This document shows positions 33,108 to 41,040 of a stretch of 64,000 nucleotides of DNA, piece by piece; the stretch's first letter is position 1, and every line of letters begins with the position of its first letter. The translations under genes and the position numbers were made by a program. Source of the DNA: Arthrobacter sp. MA-N2 (GTDB lineage: Bacteria; Actinomycetota; Actinomycetes; Actinomycetales; Micrococcaceae); assembly GCF_000517125.1 (NCBI RefSeq), contig NZ_KI912156.1, positions 64,290-128,289 on the forward strand. Direction: 5' to 3'. A model generated the notes under the pieces. That model saw only the letters and a program-made list of their open reading frames with translations. It was not told the DNA's origin and searched no databases.

Positions 33108-33929
33108 GATGCCTTGGAATACCTGACCTCGGTGGGTGGAGTCGCTCGTGTCGGTCTGCTGCGGGCCAATGGCCATACACCGTCAGCTATCTGCAAGCTG
33201 GCCTTCGCCGGGGCATACCAACCGCGGAAAGGCATATGGGCCCTTCCCTCAGCGGATCCGGAGTACCTTTCCGCGATCCTCAATAACGGGCAGCTCACTT
33301 GTGCCAGTGCCGCCTCGCGCTACGGCCTGTGGATCAAGGACAAGCCTCTGCGCCTTCACTTGGCCACGCGACACTGCCGGGGCAGGGGTTTTGTCCGGCA
33401 CGGCGGTCTTCGCTTGTCATCGGAGAATGCCATCCCACTTGCCTCAGTGGAAGACACCGTCATTCATGCACTGACCTGTTTGCCGGAGGTTGACGCCATT
33501 TCGATTGCCCAATCGGCCATGCAGCAATTCGGTGTCCCGCGGACTCTGCTCGAGTGCGAACTCTCTGCCAACTATTACGGAAACGCCAGAAGGCTTTTGG
33601 CCAAGGCAGATGGCCTGTCCGAATCCGTACCCGAGATCAGCGCCCGCCTCCTGTTCGAACAGGAGGGCCTGGCGTTCCGTCGTCAGGTCCAAATCCGCGG
33701 CGTGGGACGCGTCGACTTCCTGATTGGCCGGCGGCTCATCGTTGAAGTCAATGGATACGCCTTCCATCACTCCCGGGAGGCGTGGCGAAAGGACATGGCA
33801 CGCTTGAATGCTGCGCAGGCACGTGGCTTTGACGTCCTGAGCTTCGCACCAGAGACAATTTGGAACAACCCGGAGCAGGTCATGGAGGAAATCCGTGCCG
33901 TCTTGTCCCACCATAACCAACGGCGGTGA
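33108..33929 (+). CDS. DUF559-type (Vsr/PD-(D/E)xK-like) nuclease with AbiEi-like N-terminus, palindrome-flanked
   Basis: About 273 residues from a GTG at 33108; an ATG at 33033 inside the flanking palindrome is the longer alternative. The N-terminus (VGGVARVGLLRANGHTPSAI, then YQPRKGIWALPSADPEYLSA) resembles the winged-helix of AbiEi-type proteins. LTCASAASRYGLWI follows. The C-terminal endonuclease-like fold has VPEISARLLFEQEGL, RGVGRVDFLIGRRLIVEVNG and the His-rich YAFHHSREAW, with Asp in VDF and Glu in VEVN as likely metal ligands. Family I palindromes lie on both sides. Its target is unknown; a role in moving or maintaining the palindromes is hypothetical. Confidence 0.8.
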   Translation, partial: DALEYLTSVGGVARVGLLRANGHTPSAICKLAFAGAYQPRKGIWALPSADPEYLSAILNNGQLTCASAASRYGLWIKDKPLRLHLATRHCRGRGFVRHGGLRLSSENAIPLASVEDTVIHALTCLPEVDAISIAQSAMQQFGVPRTLLECELSANYYGNARRLLAKADGLSESVPEISARLLFEQEGLAFRRQVQIRGVGRVDFLIGRRLIVEVNGYAFHHSREAWRKDMARLNAAQARGFDVLSFAPETIWNNPEQVMEEIRAVLSHHNQRR

Positions 33930-33941
33930 TGGGCCTCGATG

Positions 33942-34031
33942 GATTCTGCTGGATCATTGCCACGGTGCGGGCGAAAACCCCCGACTTTCCGGACCTGAGC
34001 CAAGGTCAGGCCTGGATGATCCAGCAGAATC
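33942..34031. repeat. 90-bp palindromic repeat, family I copy B
   Basis: GATTCTGCTGGATCAT (33942-33957) is perfectly inverted at 34016-34031. The central spacer is related to copy A (shared CCCCC, TTTC, GAGC and AAG blocks). It lies 12 bp after the nuclease stop codon, between it and the convergent MurA-type gene. Confidence 0.93.
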
Positions 34032-34058
34032 TTCCACACCGAGCCGGAATCGAGGCCA

Positions 34059-35582
34059 TCAGTCCTGGAAGTACTCGATCTTGGCCCCGATGGTGTTGAG
34101 ACGCTCTGCAAGGTCCTCGTATCCGCGTTCAATGACGTAGATGTTGCGCAACTCGGACGTGCCCCGCGCCGCCAGCATGGCCAACAACAGGCAGGCTGCG
34201 GGACGGAGCGCCGGGGGGCATCCGACTTCCGCGCCACGCCACTTGGTGGGGCCATTGACGTAGATGCGGTGCGGATCGAGGAGTTGAACCTGGGCGCCGA
34301 GCTTGTTGAGCTCAGTTAAGTAGATGGCCCGGTTCTCGTAGACCCAGTCGTGGATCATGGTCTGGCCCTCGGCATTGCCGGCGATGACCGCGAAGAACGG
34401 TAGGTTGTCGATGTTCAGCCCGGGGAAAGGCATCGGATGGATCTTGTCCTCCGGCGCGCGCAATCGGGATGGCTTGGTGGTGACGTTCACCAGTCTCGTC
34501 CGCCCATTGCGTGCGAAGTACTCGCCCGAGATCTCCAGTTGCTGGCCCATTTGCTCAAGGGTGGCCAGTTCGATCTCCATGAACTCGATGGGGACCCGGC
34601 AAATGGTGACTTCGGAGTTGGTCACGATGCCTGCGGTGATCAGGCTCATGGCCTCGATGGGGTCTTCGGACGGGAAGTATTCAATGTCGACGTCGATCGC
34701 CGGGCGGCCCGTGATCTTCAGAGTGGTTGTCCCGATGCCGTCGATCACCACGCCGAGTCCCTGCAGGTAGAAGCAGAGGTCCTGCACCATGTAGTTGGGG
34801 CTGGCGTTGCGGATCACGGTGGTGCCGCTTCGGTGTGCGGCGGCCATGATGGCGTTCTCCGTCACCGTGTCACCACGCTCCGTGAGCACGAAGGTGCGAT
34901 CGTCGCCGTCGGCCGGCGGGGCCTGCACGGAGTAGAAGCCGGATTTGGCCTCCACGGAGAGCCCGAACTGGCGCAACGCTTGCATGTGCGGTTCCACCGT
35001 TCGCGTCCCGAGGTCGCAACCGCCGGCGTACGGCAGTTGGTAGGTAGCTGCCTCATCCAGGAGCGGGCCTAGGAGCATGATGACGCTGCGGGTGCGGCGC
35101 GCCGCCTCCACGTCCATGGAGGCCAGGTCCAGGGTCTCGGGGCGGCGGATCCGGAGGTCGTTGCCATTGAGCCATGTGCACTCGACGCCGATGGAGGTCA
35201 AGACCTCGACGATCCGGTTGACTTCTTCGATCCGGGCCAGCCGGCGCAAGGTGGTGGTGCCGCGGTTGATGAGGCTCGCGCAAAGCAGTGCGACGCCGGC
35301 GTTCTTGCTGCTGTTGACATCCACCGATCCTGACAGCGTGCGTCCGCCCTCCACTCGCAGGTGGGTCATCTGCGGTTTGCCGACTTTGACAATGGTGCGG
35401 CCGAAGATGGACTCGAGGCGTTCGATCATGCGGAGGCTGAGGTTTTGCTTGCCTTGTTCCATGCGGGCAATGGCGCTTTGGCTGGTTCCCAGCTCCGAAG
35501 CGAGCTGTCCCTGTGTCCAGCCCTTTTCGCCGCGGGCGTCGCGAAGAAGGAGACCTACATGTTCGGCAGTCGGTTGAGTCAT
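34059..35582 (-). CDS. MurA-family enolpyruvyltransferase with N-terminal XRE helix-turn-helix
   Basis: 507 residues from the ATG at 35582. Residues about 5-65 are a Cro/CI-type HTH: LLLRDARGEKGWTQGQLASE, LGTSQSAIARMEQGKQNLSL. From about residue 72 the MurA fold begins (LRVEGGRTLSGSVDVNSSKN), with the catalytic loop YAGGCDLGTRTVEPHMQAL retaining the Cys attacked by fosfomycin in MurA. Later segments include FPGLNIDNLPFFAVIAGNAE and AEVGCPPALRPAACLLLAML. MurA transfers enolpyruvate to UDP-GlcNAc in peptidoglycan synthesis. The fused HTH suggests either DNA-linked regulation or a moonlighting repressor; a housekeeping MurA probably exists elsewhere (inference). Confidence 0.9.
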   Translation of the reverse strand: MTQPTAEHVGLLLRDARGEKGWTQGQLASELGTSQSAIARMEQGKQNLSLRMIERLESIFGRTIVKVGKPQMTHLRVEGGRTLSGSVDVNSSKNAGVALLCASLINRGTTTLRRLARIEEVNRIVEVLTSIGVECTWLNGNDLRIRRPETLDLASMDVEAARRTRSVIMLLGPLLDEAATYQLPYAGGCDLGTRTVEPHMQALRQFGLSVEAKSGFYSVQAPPADGDDRTFVLTERGDTVTENAIMAAAHRSGTTVIRNASPNYMVQDLCFYLQGLGVVIDGIGTTTLKITGRPAIDVDIEYFPSEDPIEAMSLITAGIVTNSEVTICRVPIEFMEIELATLEQMGQQLEISGEYFARNGRTRLVNVTTKPSRLRAPEDKIHPMPFPGLNIDNLPFFAVIAGNAEGQTMIHDWVYENRAIYLTELNKLGAQVQLLDPHRIYVNGPTKWRGAEVGCPPALRPAACLLLAMLAARGTSELRNIYVIERGYEDLAERLNTIGAKIEYFQD

Positions 35583-35721
35583 AAGCAATAAATATCACAA
35601 ATGGTCTATTGACGAGAGGTTCTGTGATGAAACACGCCGGTCCAGCCCAGCGTTAGTCGTTTCATGCGATATGCAACTCGGGGTCAAGAAGTTTCCCCGG
35701 CACGGGTTCCAGGCACGGGAC

Positions 35722-35787
35722 CCCAACTAACTCGCATTTGTTGTCGTTATGGGGCCTCATAACGACAACAAATGCGAGTCAGTTGGG
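35722..35787. repeat. 66-bp palindromic repeat, family III copy 2
   Basis: CCCAACTAACTCGCATTTG starts at 35722. Its inverse, ending in AAATGCGAGTCAGTTGGG, finishes at 35787, with one mismatch over a 30-bp arm and a 6-nt loop. The right arm contains the stop codon (35779-35781, minus strand) of the ECF T-component gene. Confidence 0.92.
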
Positions 35788-36585
35788 TTGCTTCAGCCAG
35801 ACGAAGTGCCACGTCCCCGCCCAGTGGGCCGCGAGCACGGCTGCGGCTGCGATGACCACCCCACCAGCCAAGACCCAGCCGTCCAGGGGACTGTAGGTGG
35901 ATTCGCGTGCCCAGGTCCGCCGTCCACCGCCGAAGCCACGTGCCTCCATGGTCACGGCCAAGCGCGACGCCCGGCGTATCGCCTGGACCAACAGTCCGAA
36001 GCTCTGGCCGAGCATCGCCCTGGTCCGTTGCAGCGGGCTTCCCTGCGAGCCGACACCCCGCGCGCGCCGCGCCATGCCGATCGTCTGCCACTCCTCCGCC
36101 ATGAGCCCCACGAGCCGCAGCGCGGCCAAGGTGCCCAGGACGAAGCGGTGAGGCAGTTTCGCCTTCTGCGCCAAGGCGTCGGCGAGGTCCGTGGGATCGG
36201 TGCAGCTCATGAGGAGGATGGCCGGCAAAGCGATCGCCAGGCCGCGCAGCAGGAAGCCGAGTCCCAGCTGAAGCGAGCCTTCGCTGATGGACCAGATCCC
36301 GACGTCGAGCAGTATCCTGCCGCTGTCAGCCGACAGGATCGCAGTACTCCACCCGCCGAGCGCTGCCGCGATGATCAGGGGCCAGCCGCGCTGCCACAGC
36401 AAACGAACGGTGAGGCCCGCGAGTGGGAACAGCGCCAGCTCGCCAAGGAGCGCAGTGGAGGCTGACACCAAGTCGATGGACAACGCCAGGACCAGGGTGA
36501 TCAGGAAGACCGACACGAACTTGGCCAGAGGATTCGCGCGCGTCAGGAGCGCGTTGTTCCCGCGCAGGCTCAGGGTTTCCCTCAT
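35779..36585 (-). CDS. ECF transporter T component (EcfT / YkoC-like)
   Basis: 268 residues from the ATG at 36585 that overlaps the ATPase stop (ATGA). The longer frame starting at 37038 is a shadow of the ATPase gene. Several membrane helices are clear (LAKFVSVFLITLVLALSIDL, GFLLRGLAIALPAILLMSC). The coupling-helix signature is in EEWQTIGMARRARGVG and RASRLAVTMEARGFGG, the two ARG motifs that contact the ATPases. It transmits ATPase motion to the substrate-binding S component encoded two genes upstream. Its stop codon lies within a family III palindrome. Confidence 0.9.
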   Translation of the reverse strand: MRETLSLRGNNALLTRANPLAKFVSVFLITLVLALSIDLVSASTALLGELALFPLAGLTVRLLWQRGWPLIIAAALGGWSTAILSADSGRILLDVGIWSISEGSLQLGLGFLLRGLAIALPAILLMSCTDPTDLADALAQKAKLPHRFVLGTLAALRLVGLMAEEWQTIGMARRARGVGSQGSPLQRTRAMLGQSFGLLVQAIRRASRLAVTMEARGFGGGRRTWARESTYSPLDGWVLAGGVVIAAAAVLAAHWAGTWHFVWLKQPN

Positions 36586-38168
36586 GCCGCACCCGCTTCC
36601 TGCCGGGCCCCGCCTTGCAGCGCAGGCGCGAGCCTCATCTCGGTCCCGCCGAGCACGGAGCTGAATTCCTGGTCGTGGGTCACGGAAACTACCGAGGTGC
36701 CGGCGTCGAGCAGTTCGGACAGGAAAGAGGCGAGCTCCGCCCAGGTGTTGGCGTCCTGTCCGAAGGTTGGTTCGTCGAGCACCAGGACGCGCGGGTGCGC
36801 AGCGAGCACGGTGGCTACGGACAGCCTCCTCTTCTCGCCGCCCGAGAGCGTGTATGGATTGGCGTCCACGAGGTGGCTCAGCCGCAGCCGTTCGAGCAGC
36901 TCGTCCACGCGATCCTCCCCGTGACCAAGGTGCTTGGGCCCGAACATGAGCTCGTCCAGTACCCTGCCGGTGACGAACTGGTGCTCGGGTTCCTGGAACA
37001 CGGTCCCGATGCGGGAGATCAATTGCTGGGCCTTCCACTTGAAAGGGTCGTTGCCGGCGCCGTCGCTGAGCTCGACGGCGGCAGTCACCGCGCCGGACAC
37101 GGGCGCCAACAGACCAGCGAGGGTCAAAGCGAAGGTCGACTTTCCCGCGCCGTTGGGACCCGTGATGGTCAGCGACTGCCCCGCGAACACTTCGGCGTCG
37201 AGCCCGGTCTGCACGGGACGGGGTGGGATGGTCTTGAGCCCTCGGCGGCGCGCCCTTTCACGGGAGACTGCGAGCTCCTGGGTGGCGAGCAACAGCCCAC
37301 CGCCCTTCGCGTTGGAACGAGGCCGGGTGGCCGGCACGTAACCGGGCACCCAGACGCCCGCAGCAGTGAGCATGTCCCTTGCTCGCACCAGCACGGTATC
37401 CGGGTCGCCGTCCAGGAGCACCGCGGGCGTTGAACTTCCTTCCGAGGAGCTGCCCGGCTGCAGCACCACGATCCGGTCCACAAGGTCTTTCCACACCGCG
37501 ACCCGGTGCTCCACCACCACCAGGGTGGCGCCGGTCTTGTCCAGGCAGCGGCCCACGGCGTCGCGGACCTCCAGCACGCCGGCGGGGTCCAGGTTGGCGG
37601 TCGGCTCGTCCAGGAGGATCAAGCCCGGCCGCATCGCCAGGATGCCAGCCAGCGCAAGGCGCTGTTTCTGCCCGCCGGAAAGGGCCGACGTCGGGTGGTC
37701 CAGCGCTAAGCCGCCGCTGGCACTGCCGCCCGCACTATTCCGCAGCCCGACGTCGTCGAGCGCTTCATGGACGCGCTTCCAGATCTCCTCCCGCGGCACG
37801 CAAAGGTTCTCGGCCCCAAACGCGACGTCGTCGCCCAGCCGGGAAAGCACCACTTGGGTTTCAGGGTCCTGTTGCATGAGTCCGGCACGGCCCCGCTGGG
37901 CCCGGGGCGGCTGGCCGTCCACCAGCAACGAGCCGGTTTCGTCGGCGTCGTCCCCTTCCTCTCCCAACACGCCCGCGAGGGCATGCAAGAGCGTCGACTT
38001 GCCTGCGCCCGAGGGGCCAAGCAGGAGCACACGCTCGCCTGGACGGATGTCCAGATCCAGGCCGTGGATGGCCGGTGTGGTGCGGCCGGCGTGCCGCCAG
38101 CCCCAGCCTCGCGCGGAAATTGCGGCGGGACGCACCGCAGCGGGGGTACCGGAATCAGGACTGGGCAT
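36582..38168 (-). CDS. ECF transporter ATPase, two ABC domains fused (YkoD-like)
   Basis: 528 residues with two complete ABC ATPase units. Domain 1 has Walker A LLLGPSGAGKSTLLHAL, signature LSGGQKQRLALAGI and Walker B GLILLDEPTANLDP. Domain 2 has Walker A ITGPNGAGKSTFALTLAG, signature LSGGEKRRLSVATV and Walker B VLVLDEPTFGQDAN. This is the fused EcfA-EcfA' form seen in YkoD-type thiamin-precursor transporters. It starts overlapping the S-component stop and ends overlapping the T-component start, so all three subunits are coupled. Confidence 0.93.
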   Translation of the reverse strand: MPSPDSGTPAAVRPAAISARGWGWRHAGRTTPAIHGLDLDIRPGERVLLLGPSGAGKSTLLHALAGVLGEEGDDADETGSLLVDGQPPRAQRGRAGLMQQDPETQVVLSRLGDDVAFGAENLCVPREEIWKRVHEALDDVGLRNSAGGSASGGLALDHPTSALSGGQKQRLALAGILAMRPGLILLDEPTANLDPAGVLEVRDAVGRCLDKTGATLVVVEHRVAVWKDLVDRIVVLQPGSSSEGSSTPAVLLDGDPDTVLVRARDMLTAAGVWVPGYVPATRPRSNAKGGGLLLATQELAVSRERARRRGLKTIPPRPVQTGLDAEVFAGQSLTITGPNGAGKSTFALTLAGLLAPVSGAVTAAVELSDGAGNDPFKWKAQQLISRIGTVFQEPEHQFVTGRVLDELMFGPKHLGHGEDRVDELLERLRLSHLVDANPYTLSGGEKRRLSVATVLAAHPRVLVLDEPTFGQDANTWAELASFLSELLDAGTSVVSVTHDQEFSSVLGGTEMRLAPALQGGARQEAGAA

Positions 38169-38797
38169 CAGGAAAAGACAGGCTCCGAGGCGGCCTTACG
38201 GGACGCGAACGCGCTCAGGACACCGGTCTTGGCCAGGCCGCGGGTGGCGATCCAGGACAAGGCTCCGGCAATGACGGCACCGGAAACCGTGCAGAACACG
38301 ATGTACACGAGCTTGTCGCCGATTTCGTAGGCGATGTTCCAGCCCCACGGCAGGAAGGAGTCGTTCAGCCCGCAGAACAGGCCCGCACCGGCACCGGCCA
38401 GCAGGGACACCGGCAGGTTGAACTTCTTGTACATGAACGCCAGGAAGATGAGTTCCGCGCCGAGCCCCTGGAGCAGGCCCGAAATCAAGACCGTGGTGCC
38501 GTACTGGTTACCCATGATGAGCTCGCTGGTGGCGGCCACTATTTCGCAGAAAATTGCGGCACCGGGCTTGCGGACAATGAGCATGCCCAAGACTGCCGGA
38601 ATCATCCAACCACCAGCGATCAGTCCCCCCAGCGGAGGGTAGCCGGCGGTCGCGGGCGTGACAACCAAAGCCATCTGGTCCCATGCCCAGAAGATCACGC
38701 CACCGGCGATGGAAATCAGGGCCGCCACGACGATGTCCACGACGCGCCAGTTGAAAGCGGGCTTGGTGAGGGCCGGCTTTGCAGAAATACCAGTCAT
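38168..38797 (-). CDS. ykoE: ECF transporter S component, YkoE family (HMP/thiamin precursor)
   Basis: 209 residues from an ATG at 38797 with GGAGG just upstream. Hydrophobic helices run through the chain: VVDIVVAALISIAGGVIFWA, LIAGGWMIPAVLGMLIVRKP and LLAGAGAGLFCGLNDSFLPW. This matches the YkoE family of substrate-binding S components. A TPP riboswitch lies about 90 nt upstream on the same strand, supporting transport of thiamin or its pyrimidine precursor. The gene overlaps the ATPase gene at TGATG. Confidence 0.9.
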   Translation of the reverse strand: MTGISAKPALTKPAFNWRVVDIVVAALISIAGGVIFWAWDQMALVVTPATAGYPPLGGLIAGGWMIPAVLGMLIVRKPGAAIFCEIVAATSELIMGNQYGTTVLISGLLQGLGAELIFLAFMYKKFNLPVSLLAGAGAGLFCGLNDSFLPWGWNIAYEIGDKLVYIVFCTVSGAVIAGALSWIATRGLAKTGVLSAFASRKAASEPVFS

Positions 38798-38884
38798 TTT
38801 GTCCTCCTGAGGAACAGGAGGGGAAAGTGTTCCCGGCTTACGTTCGGCTTCCGCCGAGCTGGTTCCGGACACTATGAGAACTCG

Positions 38885-38999
38885 ACTCCCTTGCGCCGGT
38901 ACTAGCCGGATCAGGTTCGAGGGTCTGCGGCTGTCCGCACTCTCAGCGCCCGTCCTCCGTGCCGCATTGCTGCGAGCCCGACGGCGGCGCTCCCCTGTC
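38885..38999 (-). promoter_or_regulatory. TPP riboswitch (THI element)
   Basis: Read on the minus strand, the aptamer has GACAGGGGAGCGCC at the 5' side and the hallmark GCTGAGAGTGCGG. It then has ACCCTCGAACCTGATCC and CGGCGCAAGGGAG closing the outer stem. Thiamin pyrophosphate binding would switch off the ykoE-ECF operon beginning at 38797. Confidence 0.95.
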
Positions 39000-39069
39000 G
39001 TTATCAATCCACCCTTTTGGGCGTGGTTCAGTTTACACCTTGGCGGGGTTCCGAACGGGAAAGTGACGC

Positions 39070-39157
39070 ATTCTGCTGGATCATTCCTTTTCTTGGAGCC
39101 GGCAGGCCCGGGGCGGCGCGGTCGGGCGGCGAAACTGGGAGAATGATCCAGCAGAAT
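39070..39157. repeat. 88-bp palindromic repeat, family I copy C (solitary)
   Basis: ATTCTGCTGGATCATTC (39070-39086) is perfectly inverted at 39141-39157. Arms and total length equal those of copy A, but the spacer is different and G/C-rich, and no nuclease gene is adjacent. It lies between the riboswitch and the Nudix gene. Confidence 0.93.
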
Positions 39158-39187
39158 CATCGCAGCAAGCGGGGCAAAGGAGCGGTC

Positions 39188-39925
39188 GTGACAGGCATTG
39201 GTACAGCGGAAAGCACCACGGTGGCCGAACCGAGGCTTGCCGCCAGCGTGATCCTGGTCCGCGATGCTGCTGGGCGAGGGGGTTCCGAAGGGGTGGCGCG
39301 GCCTGCGGGCGCCGCAAACGGCCTGGAGGTATTCGTTCAGCACCGGGTGTCCACCATGGACTTCGCTGCAGGCATGGTGGTCTTCCCCGGCGGACGGGTC
39401 GACACCGTGGACAGCACTGGCTGGGACTTCGCGGACGACGTCGTCGAGCGGCATGCCGCTGCATGGCACCTGAGCAGCATCGCCGTCGAGCCCTTGACGG
39501 CACGCCACAACGCCGGCAGAGTGCTGGCGGCCGCGCAACGCGAGGTGTTCGAAGAGGCCGGCCTGAAGCTCGATGCAGCCACCCTCCGCCCCTGGGCCAA
39601 CTGGGTCACCCCGGAAGACCAGCCCAAGCGCTTCGACACATACTTCTACCTTGCGTGCCCGGTTTCCGGAGCCGAGCCAAAGCATCAAACCACGGAGGCG
39701 TCATCGTCCCTGTGGATGCCGGTCCGCGGAATCCTTGAGGCTGAATCCGCGGGGACACTCAGGCTCATGCCGCCCACTCTGGTGCTGCTGGATGAACTGC
39801 TCGCCCTCGGCACCATGGAAGCCGTCTTGGCCGGGGAACGCGAGATCATACCCGTGCGTCCGCAGCCAGGGGCATTGCAGGAGTTCTTCCGGAACAGGCG
39901 CCAGCCCCCGTCCCTTGCGCCTTAG
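39188..39925 (+). CDS. Nudix hydrolase
   Basis: 245 residues from a GTG at 39188 preceded by AAAGGAG; the frame extends further upstream through the palindrome without a better start. The chain opens with LAASVILVRDAAG and has VQHRVSTMDFAAGMVVFPGG. The Nudix box is AGRVLAAAQREVFEEAGLKL (about residues 108-127) with the REVFEEAG core; the Gly spacing is slightly unusual because of a long insert between MVVFPGGRVD and the box. Such long Nudix proteins act on nucleoside diphosphate derivatives or CoA; the substrate is unknown. Confidence 0.88.
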   Translation: MTGIGTAESTTVAEPRLAASVILVRDAAGRGGSEGVARPAGAANGLEVFVQHRVSTMDFAAGMVVFPGGRVDTVDSTGWDFADDVVERHAAAWHLSSIAVEPLTARHNAGRVLAAAQREVFEEAGLKLDAATLRPWANWVTPEDQPKRFDTYFYLACPVSGAEPKHQTTEASSSLWMPVRGILEAESAGTLRLMPPTLVLLDELLALGTMEAVLAGEREIIPVRPQPGALQEFFRNRRQPPSLAP

Positions 39926-39984
39926 CGGGCCTGATGTGGGGTTAGGCTGGGGGCAGACCTGTTTCCCCCTCAAGGAGTCCCGGA

Positions 39985-40245
39985 ATGAACCTCCTCATCA
40001 AGCTACTCGGCACCGGCGTGAGCATCGGCGCAGGCTTTGTCGGCACCAAACTGGTCAATGCCGTGTGGGAAAAAACCACGGGCAACAAGCCGCCGAAAGG
40101 CCACGACGACATGGAGACGAGCCTCCGCTCAGCGCTGACGTTCGCACTGATTTCGGCGACTGTCAGTGCCGTCATCCAAGTTGTCGCCAGCCGAGGCACC
40201 CAGCGTGCCATCTCGCGCTTCTCGAAGACGCAGGACATCGTCTAG
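39985..40245 (+). CDS. DUF4235 small membrane protein
   Basis: 86 residues. NLLIKLLGTGVSIGAGFVGT and KLVNAVWEKTTGNKPPK, then SLRSALTFALISATVSAVIQ and VVASRGTQRAISRF, fit DUF4235: two helices around a polar loop. Function unknown; common in actinobacteria. AAGGAG lies upstream. It meets mrpG tail to tail with a 4-bp overlap. Confidence 0.85.
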   Translation: MNLLIKLLGTGVSIGAGFVGTKLVNAVWEKTTGNKPPKGHDDMETSLRSALTFALISATVSAVIQVVASRGTQRAISRFSKTQDIV

Positions 40246-40772
40246 GCTGACGGCTGGCCGTTCCGGTTGGGACCGGCAGCGTCGCCCGCGTTTCCGGCAG
40301 CGCCGCCCGCGTTCCCGCCAGCACCGGCAGGACCGGCAGCACCGCCCGCGTTTCCGGCGTGGGGCGGTACCGACTCCCCCGCTTCAGCTTTCTCGGCATC
40401 CCGCTTGCCGGCCGCCCGCAGCACCACGGCCTCGAGTTCGTCGGTGCTGAGCAGCTCGGGGTGCAGGTGTTTGGTCCGGTAGCCTGCGCGGCCCACCATG
40501 TGCGCAGACACAGGCACCGTCAGCAGTTGGAAGATCCAAGCGACCGCCAGGACCGGCCACACCCACCATTCGCGTATTTGCAGCCCGATGGCCGCTAGGA
40601 CGAGGAAAAGCCCCAACACTTGCGGTTTGGTGGCTGCGTGCATCCGGCTCATCAAGTCGGGGAAGCGCAACAGACCGATTGCCGCCCCCAATGACATCAG
40701 CGCACCGAGAATCAGCAGCACGGCGGTGACGGCATCGATCACGGCGTCCACTCCGGTGGCGTTAGGAGTCAT
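40242..40772 (-). CDS. mrpG: Mrp Na+/H+ antiporter subunit G
   Basis: 176 residues from an ATG at 40772 that overlaps the mrpF end by 11 bp. Three helices typical of MrpG are present: VIDAVTAVLLILGALMSLGA, AIGLLRFPDLMSRMHAATKP and VLGLFLVLAAIGLQI. The last 45 residues are an unusual Gly/Ala/Asn-rich tail (AGNAGGAAGPAGAGGNAGG and so on) with internal repeats and no expected antiporter function. Last gene of the mrp operon. Confidence 0.92.
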   Translation of the reverse strand: MTPNATGVDAVIDAVTAVLLILGALMSLGAAIGLLRFPDLMSRMHAATKPQVLGLFLVLAAIGLQIREWWVWPVLAVAWIFQLLTVPVSAHMVGRAGYRTKHLHPELLSTDELEAVVLRAAGKRDAEKAEAGESVPPHAGNAGGAAGPAGAGGNAGGAAGNAGDAAGPNRNGQPSA

Positions 40773-41040
40773 TGACCTGTCCTCTCCGGTCGGCCACAAA
40801 GCGTGCCACCGTCACCGAACCGACGAAGCCAATCAGCGTGAGTGCGACGAGCAAGACGAGGTTGTTGAGGTGCCTGTTGACGGCCATGTCGATCGCCAGC
40901 GCAGCACCCAGAATGGCTAACAGCACGTCGGAGGCCAGCACACGGTCCAGGAGCGAAGGTCCGACGGCGATCCGGTAGATCGCGCCGGCCGCTGCGAGGC
41001 TGAGAATCACCGCTGTCACGGTCAGCACGATGTCTTTCAT
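40762..41040 (-). CDS. mrpF: Mrp Na+/H+ antiporter subunit F
   Basis: 92 residues with three helices: IVLTVTAVILSLAAAGAIYR, IAVGPSLLDRVLASDVLLAI (the conserved GPxxxDRV segment) and NLVLLVALTLIGFVGSVTVA. Start overlaps mrpE by 4 bp and end overlaps mrpG. Subunit of the hetero-oligomeric cation/proton antiporter. Confidence 0.93.
   Translation of the reverse strand: MKDIVLTVTAVILSLAAAGAIYRIAVGPSLLDRVLASDVLLAILGAALAIDMAVNRHLNNLVLLVALTLIGFVGSVTVARFVADRRGQVNDS

Noticed and set aside
36586..37038. Upstream extension of the ECF T-component frame
   Set aside because: It lies within the ATPase gene; the ATG at 36585 with ATGA overlap is the natural start.
32947..39157. CRISPR array
   Set aside because: The repeated elements are palindromes of 88-90 bp separated by genes or kilobases, not short regular repeats with spacers, and no cas genes are present.
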